A DNA stretch of 64,000 nt from Oceanobacillus rekensis. GTDB lineage: Bacteria; Bacillota; Bacilli; Bacillales; Amphibacillaceae. Numbering within the stretch: the stretch's first letter is position 1; every line of letters starts with the position of its first letter. The notes beneath the pieces were generated by a model that had not been told where the DNA came from, did no database searches, and worked only from the letters and a program-made list of their open reading frames with translations. Location of the stretch: contig NZ_MTBQ01000002.1 of the NCBI RefSeq assembly GCF_002153375.1, forward strand, positions 188,223 to 252,222, in the 5' to 3' direction. Shown in pieces: positions 17,035-26,838 of the stretch. Position numbers and translations under genes: made by a program.

Positions 17035-17137
17035 ATAATAAAATGTTTACCTTGCGACGAATTAGGAAAAATAAAGAAGTAGGATGAGTTTATGAATAGA
17101 AACAATGAAACCATTACTTTGAATGTTGAATATTACA

Positions 17138-17168
17138 TTCGATAAAAACCGAGAAGTGACAGTGTACC
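17138..17168 (+). repeat. Dispersed repeat, diverged copy
   Basis: TTCGATAAAAACCGAGAAG followed by TGACAGTGTACC, just upstream of the PPK2 gene; three or four changes from the best copies. Confidence 0.6.
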
Positions 17169-17189
17169 GAAACAAGGAGGTAAATTCCA

Positions 17190-17948
17190 ATGGAAACCAA
17201 CTTAAGTAACCTAAAGCTTAATAAAAAAATGGATAAGGCAACATATAAAAAAGAAAAGAATAAGTATCAAAAACGGCTTATGAGCTTACAACGGAAAATT
17301 GTGGATGAGCATCTTGGTTTGATTCTCGCATTTGAAGGTGTCGATGCTGCAGGGAAAGGAGGCGCAATTAAACGACTTACTTCTGAAGTGGATCCAAGAG
17401 GAATTGCGGTACACCCGATTTCCGCACCAAAGCCACATGAAATGCGCTATCATTATATGCAACGGTTTTGGAGAAAAATTCCCCAATACGGACAAATTGG
17501 CGTCTTTGACCGCTCCTGGTATGGCCGGGTATTAGTTGAACGCATTGAGGGGTTTGCGACAAATAAAGAATGGAAGCGTGCATATGATGAAATTAATCAT
17601 TTTGAAAAATTATTGTCAGATGATCACTATATTGTATTGAAATTTTGGATCCAAATATCAAAAGAAGAGCAATTGGAGCGCTTTGAAGAACGTCAAAATG
17701 ACCCACTGAAAAGCTGGAAAATTACCGATGAAGATTGGAGAAATCGGGAAAAATGGAAGCAATATAAAACTGCTGCAGAGGAAATGTTGCGAAAGACCGA
17801 CCAGGATCATGCACCATGGATCGTTGTCGAGGGAAATAATAAACGTTATGCACGCATAAAGGTTTTGAAAAAAACGGTTAAACAAGTAGAAAATTATTTA
17901 AAAGATGCTAGTATCCAATTACCGGATTATTCTTTGTTTGAGAAATAA
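17190..17948 (+). CDS. Polyphosphate kinase 2 family protein
   Basis: PPK2 enzymes use polyphosphate to phosphorylate nucleoside mono- or diphosphates, or run in reverse. The 252-residue protein has Walker A EGVDAAGKGG at about 50-59, Walker B VFDRSWYGRVLVERIEG, and the lid basic residues around KSWKITDEDW. The single-domain length is typical. AAGGAGG precedes the ATG. Which subclass it belongs to (AMP, ADP or both) cannot be told by eye. It is convergent with coaW and looks monocistronic. Confidence 0.92.
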   Translation: METNLSNLKLNKKMDKATYKKEKNKYQKRLMSLQRKIVDEHLGLILAFEGVDAAGKGGAIKRLTSEVDPRGIAVHPISAPKPHEMRYHYMQRFWRKIPQYGQIGVFDRSWYGRVLVERIEGFATNKEWKRAYDEINHFEKLLSDDHYIVLKFWIQISKEEQLERFEERQNDPLKSWKITDEDWRNREKWKQYKTAAEEMLRKTDQDHAPWIVVEGNNKRYARIKVLKKTVKQVENYLKDASIQLPDYSLFEK

Positions 17949-18010
17949 GCCGGGCAAAGTTTTAAGTTTATCCCGACTTTATAATGGATCATTCCACCCA
18001 CTGCTTGCTT

Positions 18011-18811
18011 CTATAAAAGCAAAGCACCGATTGCCCCGGCGTATGCACCACTGCTCAAGAAAACAGGTTCATACGGTATGCGGTCTTGAAAACTGGTTAA
18101 CACATGTTGCAGTGTTTTATTCCCATCCAATGTGCTGCCAATAAAAATAATTTTCTTAACGTTTTTTGCTAGAGCTGCTTGACCGGCGAGTAAGATGAGC
18201 GTCTCACCAATTAACTGCATGAGTGCAGCCATATGGTCAGCGGCGTTTGCATTCTCGTTGTAATTTGCCTTACCAAAATTTGATGCAGTGAGTTCACCGA
18301 AAATGGGGGCATCATCAGGAGCATAGATGTCTTTTACTAATAAATCGCTATTATTGTGATTTCCTTTTGCGGCTAATTCTAAGAGCTTAAGGAAATCTTT
18401 TTCGCCTGTAATCAAGGAACCAAGCCCCATTAATGTACCTCCACCAACTCCGCTTCCCGATAATCGTTCAAAACTAGTTGGTGTGACATGGAAAATCGAT
18501 GTCCCCGTCCCAACGTTCACCACAATATATTCAGCACTCGGACTATGTTTTTCCAGATCTAGCAAATAACGTGTACCTTCTACTAGTGCCTGAAATTCAT
18601 CTATTTGGCGGCATTTTTGTGTTGCAACAGTCGCCAGCTGACCGCTTTTTCCCCCTGTCACACGCAATGTCGCCTCAGGAGCCACACTTTTCAGCCATTG
18701 AAGAAGTTTTTCTGTTTCCAGGTTTGGATAGGTTTTAACATGAAGAATATCTCTTTCGACGTAAGCTATCTTTATAAGTGAACCTCCAGCATCAATTCCG
18801 ATTAATCTCAT
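18011..18811 (-). CDS. coaW: Type II pantothenate kinase
   Basis: Phosphorylates pantothenate, the first step of coenzyme A synthesis; the type II enzyme is typical of staphylococci and some bacilli and is little inhibited by CoA. Visible motifs are GIDAGGSLIKIAY (phosphate-binding loop 1), NVGTGTSIF, and SGSGVGGGTLMGLGSLI. The ATG at 18811 has GGGGG about nine bases upstream and starts right at the first beta-strand; a reading from 18835 would add eight residues. It is single, facing PPK2. Confidence 0.92.
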   Translation of the reverse strand: MRLIGIDAGGSLIKIAYVERDILHVKTYPNLETEKLLQWLKSVAPEATLRVTGGKSGQLATVATQKCRQIDEFQALVEGTRYLLDLEKHSPSAEYIVVNVGTGTSIFHVTPTSFERLSGSGVGGGTLMGLGSLITGEKDFLKLLELAAKGNHNNSDLLVKDIYAPDDAPIFGELTASNFGKANYNENANAADHMAALMQLIGETLILLAGQAALAKNVKKIIFIGSTLDGNKTLQHVLTSFQDRIPYEPVFLSSGAYAGAIGALLL

Positions 18812-18889
18812 GAATACAATCCCCCAATTCAACAATACAATTTCCCACTATCATATCCCACACGTCCCCATTCGACAATTTGAAACCTT

Positions 18890-18923
18890 TTGTTCGTTGT
18901 TTTCGTATTGTATAATAGGGTTA
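18890..18923 (+). promoter_or_regulatory. Candidate promoter of xpaC-telA
   Basis: TATAAT (18911-18916) has a weak TTGTTC 15 bases upstream. Overlapping it, GTTTTC (18899-18904) and GGGTTA (18918-18923) with a 13-base spacer look like a weaker sigma-B site. Either or both could drive the two genes. Confidence 0.4.
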
Positions 18924-18972
18924 TAAGTTATAATTAATTATCTTACGAGATTATATATAGGAGTTGGTAGAT

Positions 18973-19599
18973 GTGAGGGCTGTGTTTCAATTTATGATTC
19001 AGTCAATGACAGGTTTCCTTGGTACAGTTTCGACGTGGTTGGTCTGCTTTTTCGCTTTTGGACAAACCTTACTACTCTCAAGTTTATTCGCGGTTGCTGG
19101 TGGTACGGTTGTTTACCTGACATCTAAGCAAATCTTGAATTATCGATTTGGAATCGTTAATGGACTGACGAGACGAGAATATAAATATATCGACAATAAT
19201 CTAAAAGATGCAAAACAGAAAATATCGCGCCTGCAAAAGGCTTTATTCCGAGTACGGTCACTGCAGCATGCCAAGCAAAATTTAGAAATTGCTCGAACTG
19301 CACAAAAAATATATACGAATGCCAAGAAAGAACCAAAGCGCTTTTACCAGGCAGAGGGATTTTTCTACAATCATCTTGATTCCCTTGTGGAACTCGCTGA
19401 GAAATATGCATATCTATCATCCCAGCCAGCCAAAACAAGAGAAATGGAAAAATCACTAAAAGACACCCGCCAGACCGTGGGAATGCTTGGTGAAACAATC
19501 AAAAAAGACTTGCATATTATGCTTGATGATGACATAGACACATTGCATTTTGAACTCGATGTGGCCAAACAGTCCATTGGCAGGACAAATAAGAAATAA
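18973..19599 (+). CDS. xpaC: XpaC-family membrane protein
   Basis: Member of the family named after 5-bromo-4-chloroindolyl phosphate hydrolysis, commonly found beside telA; its true role is unknown. Two hydrophobic segments (about 10-50) precede a long helical cytoplasmic part with LTRREYKYIDNNLKDAKQKI and the family-like ETIKKDLHIMLDDDIDTLHFELDV near the C-terminus. I chose GTG at 18973 because AGGAG lies nine bases before it; the TTG at 18964 sits directly on that site. The end is 15 bases before telA. Confidence 0.85.
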   Translation: MRAVFQFMIQSMTGFLGTVSTWLVCFFAFGQTLLLSSLFAVAGGTVVYLTSKQILNYRFGIVNGLTRREYKYIDNNLKDAKQKISRLQKALFRVRSLQHAKQNLEIARTAQKIYTNAKKEPKRFYQAEGFFYNHLDSLVELAEKYAYLSSQPAKTREMEKSLKDTRQTVGMLGETIKKDLHIMLDDDIDTLHFELDVAKQSIGRTNKK

Positions 19600-19614
19600 C
19601 AGGAGGTTCACGAA

Positions 19615-20784
19615 ATGAGTCAACAAAACGAACACAAAGCAGATAAAATAGATGATTTACTTGCTAATCCGTTTGGCGAAAAGAAGGATGATGCCTCAAC
19701 ACCGACAGTAACACAACAAAATCAACAACCGGACAAGCCTGACAAACTAATTAATAAACTAACGGAAGAAAATCGGGAGCGGGCAATCCAACTAGCCGGA
19801 CAAATTGACCCGCAAAATAATCAGTCGATTGCCCAATATGGTACAGAGGCACAATCAAAACTATTGGAGTTTTCTCATGGCATGTTGGAACATGTTCAAA
19901 ACAAAGATGTTGGTGAGATTGGCTCCATACTTACGGATTTAATGAAAAAACTGGAACAGGTTAACCCAGAGGAACTGAAAGCTGAAAAGCGTGGTTTACT
20001 ATCCCGTGTATTTGGCAAAGTTTCTGGTTCCGTGAACGAGATTCTATCCAAGTACCAAAAAACAGGTGCACAAATTGACCGGGTCAGTATAAAGTTGGAT
20101 CGAAGCAAGGATGCATTAATGTCAGATAACGGCATGTTGGAGCAGTTATTTGATAAAAACAGAGATTATTATGACGCCCTGAATATTTATATCGCTGCCG
20201 GTGAAGTAAAGCTTGAGGAATTAGAGAACCAAACGATTCCAGAGCTAAGAAGAAAAGCAGAACAGAGCCGAAGTCAGATGGATTTTCAGGAAGTGAATGA
20301 CATGATGCAATTTGCTGATCGTCTCGAAAAACGGACCCATGATTTAAAGCTCAGCAGACAAATTACAATGCAAAGTGCACCACAGATTCGACTTATGCAG
20401 AATACAAATCAGGCATTGGTCGAAAAGATTCAATCATCGATCCTGACTGCAATCCCACTTTGGAAAAACCAAGTTGCCATTGCACTTACATTATTGCGCC
20501 AGAAAAGTGCTGTCGAAGCACAAAAACAAGTATCGAAAACAACCAATGACTTACTCTTGAAAAATGCTGAGATGCTCAAAACAAATACAGTCGAAACGGC
20601 AAAAGAAAATGAACGAGGCCTTATTGACATTGAGACATTGAAACAAACCCAGGAACATCTTGTTTCTACAATAGAAGAAACGATTCATATCCAAACAGAA
20701 GGACGCGAAAAGCGTCAGCTGGCCGAAAAAGAATTAAGTGGTATGGAAGAGGAGCTCAAACAAAAACTGCTCGAACTGCGGTAG
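19615..20784 (+). CDS. telA: TelA-family protein (toxic anion resistance family)
   Basis: A 389-residue, soluble, almost wholly alpha-helical protein of the TelA/YceH family, linked to tellurite and antimicrobial stress tolerance; the mechanism is unknown. The N-terminal 70 residues are polar and Gln-rich. Recognisable parts are [40 protein letters not shown] and, late in the protein, [18 protein letters not shown]. It forms a two-gene operon with xpaC. Confidence 0.9.
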   Translation: MSQQNEHKADKIDDLLANPFGEKKDDASTPTVTQQNQQPDKPDKLINKLTEENRERAIQLAGQIDPQNNQSIAQYGTEAQSKLLEFSHGMLEHVQNKDVGEIGSILTDLMKKLEQVNPEELKAEKRGLLSRVFGKVSGSVNEILSKYQKTGAQIDRVSIKLDRSKDALMSDNGMLEQLFDKNRDYYDALNIYIAAGEVKLEELENQTIPELRRKAEQSRSQMDFQEVNDMMQFADRLEKRTHDLKLSRQITMQSAPQIRLMQNTNQALVEKIQSSILTAIPLWKNQVAIALTLLRQKSAVEAQKQVSKTTNDLLLKNAEMLKTNTVETAKENERGLIDIETLKQTQEHLVSTIEETIHIQTEGREKRQLAEKELSGMEEELKQKLLELR

Positions 20785-20951
20785 TAAAATGAAACTACTC
20801 ATACAACCGAATAATTGAAAATTTATTTTAACAATTAAATTGAAGGATTTTCGGGAAAAGAGTTGAATCAATCTATATAGAGAAATTTTTAACATATTGC
20901 CATCTTGTAAAGAGGATTAGAATGGATAGTTAAAATTAAGGAGGAATCCAG

Positions 20952-21887
20952 ATGATACTCACCCAGCAGCAGACTGAAAGACTACTCCCAGTGAAAATCG
21001 ATCGGCAGCGCCTTGGTACCCTCATCTCTAACCTTAAAGAAAACATTGCTACTCTACAGCAGGATGAAAAAGAATATTATAACGCGGAACAGGATCAGCA
21101 AGAAAAAGAGCAATATTATCAATCAATCATGTTGGATAAACCTAACAGAAATACAATTGAATCGTTGCAACAATTACTCCAGGAAACCCACACCAATCAA
21201 GTTCGATATGATCCCAGTGAATATGTATATCCCTGGGTTGATTTAAAACCGGATGGAAATCTCACCAGCATTTATTCAGGAAAAAACCGCAAACCGGAGG
21301 AGATAATCCAGGAAGATTATGTAACCTCTTTGAAGCGGCAGAGCAGCATGGATACAATGTTTAATTCGAATAAGAATTTAATAGATGCCCAACTCACTCA
21401 AATTGAAAAAGAGTTTCCTTATAATTGTGAACATGTTGTCCCCCAATCCTGGTTCAATGAAGAAGAACCAATGCGGGGCGATATTCATCATCTATTTACA
21501 TGTGAACCAAAGTGTAATTCTTTTCGAAGCAATTACCCATACTTTGACTTTGTAGAGTACCAACCGGAGGAAATAACATCTAATCGCGTACGTACAGCAT
21601 GTGGTAAAGCAGAGGATCGTTTATTTGAACCGGAATATGGAAAAGGTGCGGTTGCCCGAGCAATGCTTTATTTTCTGCTTCGGTATCCTGATGATATAGA
21701 AAATCAATATCTAGAAAAGATAGATGTCGATCTTCTATTGGACTGGCATCAGAAGTTCCCACCGGATTTGTATGAAAAACACCGTAATCAAGCAATTTTC
21801 AAAATCCAAGGAAATCGTAATCCTTTTATCGATTTTCCTGAAGAAATGCGAGAGATTGTCTATGGGATGCTGTTGTCAGGTCAGTAA
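20952..21887 (+). CDS. Endonuclease I family nuclease without a signal peptide
   Basis: Contains the endonuclease I (EndA/NucM/YurI-type) catalytic region: CEHVVPQSWF at about 157-166, RGDIHHLFTCEPKCNSFRSN and YGKGAVARAMLYFLLRYP, with the metal-binding His-Asn type beta-beta-alpha motif. The N-terminal 90 residues are charged and helical (TLISNLKENIATLQQDE) with no secretion signal, whereas most relatives are exported. GGAGGAATCCAG precedes the ATG. It may be exported by another route or act in the cytoplasm. Confidence 0.85.
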   Translation: MILTQQQTERLLPVKIDRQRLGTLISNLKENIATLQQDEKEYYNAEQDQQEKEQYYQSIMLDKPNRNTIESLQQLLQETHTNQVRYDPSEYVYPWVDLKPDGNLTSIYSGKNRKPEEIIQEDYVTSLKRQSSMDTMFNSNKNLIDAQLTQIEKEFPYNCEHVVPQSWFNEEEPMRGDIHHLFTCEPKCNSFRSNYPYFDFVEYQPEEITSNRVRTACGKAEDRLFEPEYGKGAVARAMLYFLLRYPDDIENQYLEKIDVDLLLDWHQKFPPDLYEKHRNQAIFKIQGNRNPFIDFPEEMREIVYGMLLSGQ

Positions 21888-21895
21888 ATAGTAGT

Positions 21896-21926
21896 GTGAC
21901 ACTGTCACTTTCCGGTTTTTGTCGGA
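21896..21926 (-). repeat. Dispersed repeat, reverse copy
   Basis: GTGACACTGTCACTTTCC then GGTTTTTGTCGGA, just after the nuclease gene. A further fragment (TTTTCCGGTTGTTGTCGAA) is at 22103-22121. Confidence 0.65.
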
Positions 21927-21949
21927 TGAATAAATCTCTGTACAAAAAA

Positions 21950-22040
21950 AGCAAGGGGCCGTTTAAGGACGTACGGACTGGACTTAAACGGACAGAGGTG
22001 AAGGAAGTCTTTCTAGTCCATAGGGGCTGGCGCTGAACGC
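21950..22040. other. GC-rich structured intergenic segment
   Basis: Within the 500-base gap behind the nuclease gene this piece is richer in GC. It contains CCGTTTAAG (21959-21967) and CTTAAACGG (21983-21991), a nine-base stem with a 15-base loop. No reading frame of interest; it looks like a repeat or element fragment, but I cannot name it. Confidence 0.35.
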
Positions 22041-22127
22041 GGCTTGTTTATATGAGTAGTAAATTTACATTATTATCATGGGTTATTTACCTATACTTGT
22101 AATTTTCCGGTTGTTGTCGAAAAGTAT

Positions 22128-22175
22128 AAAAGCTGCTAACCTTTGTTTAACACGAATTAGGTTGGTAGCTTTTTT
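22128..22175 (+). terminator. Rho-independent terminator
   Basis: Stem AAAAGCTGCTAACCT / AGGTTGGTAGCTTTTTT with one mismatch and a 16-base loop, followed by T residues. It can end transcripts from the nuclease gene before the pxp operon. Confidence 0.7.
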
Positions 22176-22385
22176 ATTATCTAATGTGTTTCAGTTTCAA
22201 TCTGTTATATCTTTATCATAAGTAGCCGGAGCTGTGATCCATCATTCGTTTTTCCTTAAAACACGGAGGATATCTAGGAATCTGAACATTGACCCAAACA
22301 TAGCCATAATTGTTCTAATATAAAAAAATGTTACAATATAAGAGGAGAATTTTTTTCTCCCTATTATTAATGGTGGTGGATAAGA

Positions 22386-23108
22386 TTGTTTAAATTAAAC
22401 CCTTATGGTGATACAGGATTACGGGTTCAATTTGGGGAGACAATTTCAAAGGAAACAAATGAAAAAATCCGAAGTTTCTGCATGTATCTTGAAAAGGAAA
22501 ATATTCCCGGTGTAATCGAATGGATTCCAACGTATACAACGGTTACTATTGTATATGACCCATATTATATTTTATATGATATGTTGAAAACACGAATTGA
22601 ATCAATCCAACATCAACTCTCTGACATCGAGTTGCCACGAGCAAAGGTTGTACATATTCCCGTGCTTTATGGTGGAGAGAAGGGCCCAGACCTTAACCAT
22701 GTAGCATATGTAAATGGAATGGACGAGTCTGAAGTAATTAGGATTCACACTGGAATAGATTATTTGATCTACATGATGGGCTTTATCCCAGGTTTTCCTT
22801 ACTTAGGTGGCATGTCTGATAAAATTAATGCACCAAGATTGGCGAATCCGCGAGCAAAAATTCCTGCTGGTTCTGTTGGTATTGCCGGAAAACAGACAGG
22901 AATTTATCCACTGAACTCGCCAGGAGGATGGCAGATTATTGGACAAACACCAATTAAATTATATGATCCAAATCGGGAGAAGCCTATTTTGCTTCAAGCA
23001 GGAAATTATATACGATTTTTTTCAATCACTAAATCGGAAATTGCAGCAATAGAGAGAGAAGTGGAGGCAGGGAGTTATCTTCCTCCTATTGAAAAATATA
23101 CAGAATAA
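22386..23108 (+). CDS. pxpB: 5-oxoprolinase subunit PxpB (KipI family)
   Basis: Subunit of the ATP-dependent 5-oxoprolinase PxpABC, which opens pyroglutamate to glutamate; the B. subtilis relative KipI also inhibits the sporulation kinase KinA. Hallmarks are YGDTGLRVQFG at the N-terminus, GFIPGFPYLGGM, and PAGSVGIAGKQTGIYPLNS. The start is TTG after GGTGG. It is the first gene of pxpB-pxpA-pxpC and overlaps the region in front of pxpA. Confidence 0.92.
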   Translation: MFKLNPYGDTGLRVQFGETISKETNEKIRSFCMYLEKENIPGVIEWIPTYTTVTIVYDPYYILYDMLKTRIESIQHQLSDIELPRAKVVHIPVLYGGEKGPDLNHVAYVNGMDESEVIRIHTGIDYLIYMMGFIPGFPYLGGMSDKINAPRLANPRAKIPAGSVGIAGKQTGIYPLNSPGGWQIIGQTPIKLYDPNREKPILLQAGNYIRFFSITKSEIAAIEREVEAGSYLPPIEKYTE

Positions 23109-23127
23109 AGATGGGAGTAAGATACTT

Positions 23128-23892
23128 ATGACAAATCATGTTGACCTGAACAGTGATTTGGGCGAAAGTTTTGGTGCTTATACTATCGGACAAGATGAAC
23201 TTGTTATGAACTACATATCTTCTGCCAATATTGCGTGCGGCTATCATGCCGGTGATCATAATATTATCCAGCATACCGTAAAAAAGGCGACGGAAAAAAA
23301 TATCAGCCTTGGAGCACATCCCGGATTACAAGATTTGATTGGTTTCGGTCGTCGGCCAATGGAAATCGATCCAGAGGAAGTTTATAATCTTATCGTTTAC
23401 CAGGTAGGTGCAATTGATACATTTGCCAAAATTAATGGAAATAGACTAAATCATGTAAAACCCCATGGTGCATTATATAATATGGCAGCTAAAAATAAAG
23501 AAATTTCACAGGCTATTGCTGAGGCAGTCTTTAATATTAATCCGAATCTTATTTTATTTGGATTAGCGGGCAGTGAGCTTGCCCAAATGGGGAAGCAGGC
23601 AGGACTGACTGTTGCAGAGGAAGTTTTTGCTGATCGTACATATCAAGAAGATGGTTCCTTAACATCAAGAACACTTAAAAACGCGATGGTAGAAGATGCT
23701 GATGAAGCAGTGTATCGAGTGATTCGAATGGTGGAAGAGGGAAAAGTAGAAGCTGTGGATGGCTCGGATATAGCGATTCAAGCAGACACGATTTGCATCC
23801 ATGGAGATGAACCTAAATCACTGGAATTCGCTAAAAAACTGCATAACGCCTTGATTACAAAAGGAATTTCGATAGAAAAAGTAGGGAAGTAA
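23128..23892 (+). CDS. pxpA: 5-oxoprolinase subunit PxpA (LamB/YcsF family)
   Basis: Catalytic-side subunit of 5-oxoprolinase. The family start VDLNSDLGESFGAY, NIACGYHAGDH, LGAHPGLQDLIGFGRR and NHVKPHGALYN are all present, with His and Asp residues expected at the active site. I chose ATG at 23128, with GGGAG ten bases before it; a TTG at 23089 would overlap pxpB and lacks a ribosome site. It ends directly at the pxpC start. Confidence 0.93.
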   Translation: MTNHVDLNSDLGESFGAYTIGQDELVMNYISSANIACGYHAGDHNIIQHTVKKATEKNISLGAHPGLQDLIGFGRRPMEIDPEEVYNLIVYQVGAIDTFAKINGNRLNHVKPHGALYNMAAKNKEISQAIAEAVFNINPNLILFGLAGSELAQMGKQAGLTVAEEVFADRTYQEDGSLTSRTLKNAMVEDADEAVYRVIRMVEEGKVEAVDGSDIAIQADTICIHGDEPKSLEFAKKLHNALITKGISIEKVGK

Positions 23893-24849
23893 ATGGGAAA
23901 ACTATTTGAAGTTATAAAGCCAGGATTGGCAACGGCTGTCCAGGATCTTGGACGCATAGGTTATCAGCAATATGGTGTCGTCGTCTCTGGTGCTATGGAC
24001 AACTATGCTTTACAGATTGCAAATTTACTCGTTGGCAACGATCGTGATAAAGCAGGGCTTGAAGTTGTTATTATGGGACCAGAGCTTCTTGTACTAAACG
24101 ATACGGTAATTGCAATTTGCGGTGCCGACCTATCCGCTGAATTGGATGGTGAACCGGTCTCTGTTTGGAAATCTTTCACTGCTAAAAAGGGACAACGACT
24201 CACATTTGGACAGCCTAAAGTTGGAAGTTATGCCTACATTGCTGCTGCAGGTGGAATCAACACTCCTCTTGTAATGGGAAGCAGATCTACATATATAAAG
24301 GCAGAATTAGGTGGCTTTGAAGGCCGTTATCTACAAAAGGATGATCGTTTGGAAGCAGGACAAGCGGGTAAGCCACTGAAACAGCTTTCCGGCCGAGGAC
24401 TAACCGAAAGCGCTGTACCAGATTACAGTTTGCAGAGAAAAATCCGCGTCGTTTTGGGACCTGATCTGCGCAGCTTTCCGGACAATGTCGTTGAGAAGTT
24501 TTGTGCATCCCAATTTAAAATGACAGCACAATCCGACCGCATGGGCTATCGTCTGGAAGGACCGAAGCTTACCCATAAAGAGGGAGCAGATATTCTTTCA
24601 GATGCTATTTTACCTGGTACAATACAAGTTCCTGCAAATGGACAGCCTATCATTCTCCTTGCAGACAGACAAACGACCGGTGGTTATACACGAATTGCCA
24701 CAGTTATCTCCGTTGACCTCCCCTATGTCGTTCAAAAACTTTCCGGCAGTATACTGCAGTTTGAAGCAGTAAGCGTGGAAGCGGCACAACGACTATATGT
24801 AGAAAGAGAAACCTTACTAAGAAAACTAACCATACGAGCAGGAGTATAG
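23893..24849 (+). CDS. pxpC: 5-oxoprolinase subunit PxpC (KipA/AHS2 family)
   Basis: Biotin-dependent-carboxyltransferase-like subunit of the 5-oxoprolinase. Family features are VIKPGLATAVQDLGRIGYQ, VSGAMDNYALQIANLLVGN, GPELLVLNDTVIAICGADL and late YTRIATVISVDLP. It follows pxpA without a gap. With the neighbouring permease and the IclR remnant it mirrors the B. subtilis ycsF-kipI-kipA-kipR neighbourhood. Confidence 0.93.
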   Translation: MGKLFEVIKPGLATAVQDLGRIGYQQYGVVVSGAMDNYALQIANLLVGNDRDKAGLEVVIMGPELLVLNDTVIAICGADLSAELDGEPVSVWKSFTAKKGQRLTFGQPKVGSYAYIAAAGGINTPLVMGSRSTYIKAELGGFEGRYLQKDDRLEAGQAGKPLKQLSGRGLTESAVPDYSLQRKIRVVLGPDLRSFPDNVVEKFCASQFKMTAQSDRMGYRLEGPKLTHKEGADILSDAILPGTIQVPANGQPIILLADRQTTGGYTRIATVISVDLPYVVQKLSGSILQFEAVSVEAAQRLYVERETLLRKLTIRAGV

Positions 24850-24931
24850 CCACACTACCGCAGCTGTGATGCTCCCCGAATATGTCGAATTTCAGCACGC
24901 AATATTCTACAAAAATTTCCCGGGTAATAAA

Positions 24932-24964
24932 AACAGTAACTGCTAAGAAGTTGCTGTTCTTTTA
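24932..24964 (+). terminator. Possible terminator after the pxp genes
   Basis: AACAGTAAC pairs with GTTGCTGTT (one mismatch), followed by CTTTTAT. It lies 83 bases after pxpC. Confidence 0.5.
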
Positions 24965-25106
24965 TGTTCCACACTATCCATATGGTAATTAGATCTAAAC
25001 TGATATAATTATTACAATATTTACAAAGATAAAAATGTAGGTTATGGTTACTTATATAAAAGAAAAAATTTGATTAAAAATAAAAAGTAACGCAGGAGCA
25101 TTTATT

Positions 25107-26512
25107 ATGAAGAAAGTCATCCAGTGGGGACTTACCATTTCCATCATTATTTTTACGATACTTCATTTTTACACGTACTTTAATGAGCATGAATTATTAT
25201 TGAATCTCCTGTCCATCAGTGGTATGGGTATTTTTTTATTTGCGGTAGTTATTTATACACCAGCCAAAATTAAAATGCCACTAGGACTGTTTATAGTTGG
25301 AATTATTATCTTCGTATTTTCGGATTCATCTCTTACACAAGGTTTGATGAGTGGATTTCTGCAGATGAGAAATATGATTGGTTTGCTAATCATTGTGCCG
25401 ATGATTAGCTGGGTATTGCGTGAAGAAGCATATTTGGAAGCGATAATGGGGCTTGGGCACCAATTTTTAAATACGAGCAGGAAGTTTTACTTTGGTATTA
25501 TCTCTTTTACCCAAATCATTTCATACTTCCTATTGTTCGGATCCATCCCAATGATGTATCAATTTGTAAACATGATTTTAAAGGACGAAAAGGGTGAAGC
25601 CTGGGAGCATTTCAAAGGAACCGCTGTACTTCGAGGCTTTGCACTTTCTGTTATGTGGGTAATCAGTATCCCAAGCTTTGCGTTCGTGGTGGAAGTAATG
25701 GATGCAAACCTTGGAATATCTATCGTACAAGGGATGATGGTAGCGATTTGTGGAATCTTTATCTCGCTTATCTTTTCTAAATTTGAAGAGAAAAAATATG
25801 GTGTAAATCTCACCGCCGGTCTAACGTCAGAAATAGAGGACCTTCTCAGCCATACTACGAATAAAAGAGAAGTAAATCGGCATTCAATCGAATTTATTGT
25901 CTTATTTATATCGCTATTCGGTTCGATTTTTATATTAAATGCCTTTGTGGAAATGGAACTGCTTGTATTGATTCCAATGGTTGTTATGATATGGATTATT
26001 TCCTACTATGTCTTTAAGCGTAGATTGAATAAACTGTATGAGACGGCAAAAACCTACATACAAAAGGACATGGTTAGTCAGTCCTATCAGCTCTGTGTCA
26101 TGCTTGGTGCCGGTATTCTTATTTTCGCATTGAGTCAGACCGGGTTTGCGAGCATCGTTGTGGACGGTGTATATTCCTTGCAGGAGATAATACCCTTTCT
26201 AAATGTTTTATACTTACTGCCATTCATGGTTATAATTCTAGGATTTTTCGGACTCGGTCCACTCTGGTTCTCGTAGGTGGAATCCTGGAAACTATTTATC
26301 TTCCATATCCACCCGAACTTATTGTTCTCGCTGTCACCCTTGGCAGTTCCATTTCCATCCTATTATCACCTGTTTTGATGCCAATTATTGTGTTAAGCGG
26401 TACGAACGGATTGAGTGGATTTAAAAATGGAATGGTGTTTAATTGGAAGTTTGCGCTGGTTATTTATGTAATGGTGATGGGATATGTGCAGGGGAGGGTT
26501 TATTTTGCGTAG
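25107..26512 (+). pseudogene. Permease of unknown family, frameshifted near the 3' end (copy 1)
   Basis: An integral membrane protein with about ten helices. The open frame gives 389 residues and stops at 26276 with the odd tail GLGPLWFS. Compared with copy 2 (28763-29851), seven bases (ACCGTAA) are missing after CCACTC near 26262. Past that point the reading frame continues intact to 26512 and would encode about 80 more residues with two helices. Location after pxpBAC suggests a 5-oxoproline or related carrier. It resembles the permease at 44301-45635 in layout. Whether the shortened protein works is unknown. Confidence 0.75.
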
Positions 26513-26518
26513 GGTATC
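25431..26518 (+). repeat. Direct repeat of about 1.09 kb, left copy
   Basis: From TATTTGGAAGCGA to GTAGGGTATC this segment repeats at 28763-29857 with only scattered substitutions and the seven-base difference that frameshifts this copy. Confidence 0.9.
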
Positions 26519-26838
26519 CATCCTGATTAGCTGAAAAAATTTTATTGGATCCTTGATATTACTTATGGTTAAAGCACTTAGTTCCTCTGTTCCCAAAAAA
26601 GTGATGGAAAATACAGCTGGATGTCTATGCCTAAATACTTTCATTTATAGCTGTATTTGCTGAGTATGTGTTATTCCTATTGTTTGTCCCTCAACAAATG
26701 CTACCATTGATCCATACATTGTCGTTTACGGTTTTAGAACATTAGGATTATATCCCACCTTGTCCCTCCATTTTTTCTAGCTACTGCATTAATTGAGGTT
26801 GCTATTATTCTCTGTTGAAAGGAAAGAGGTGAAATGAA
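26519..26838. other. Gene-free 320-base gap
   Basis: I see no supported gene here. Plus-strand frames hold short hydrophobic stretches (such as YVLFLLFVPQQMLPLIHTL near 26665) broken by stops, possibly the remains of another membrane protein. Confidence 0.4.

Noticed and set aside
25107-26276. Treating the first permease as a complete gene
   Set aside because: Comparison with the second copy shows a seven-base loss and 80 further codons in another frame.
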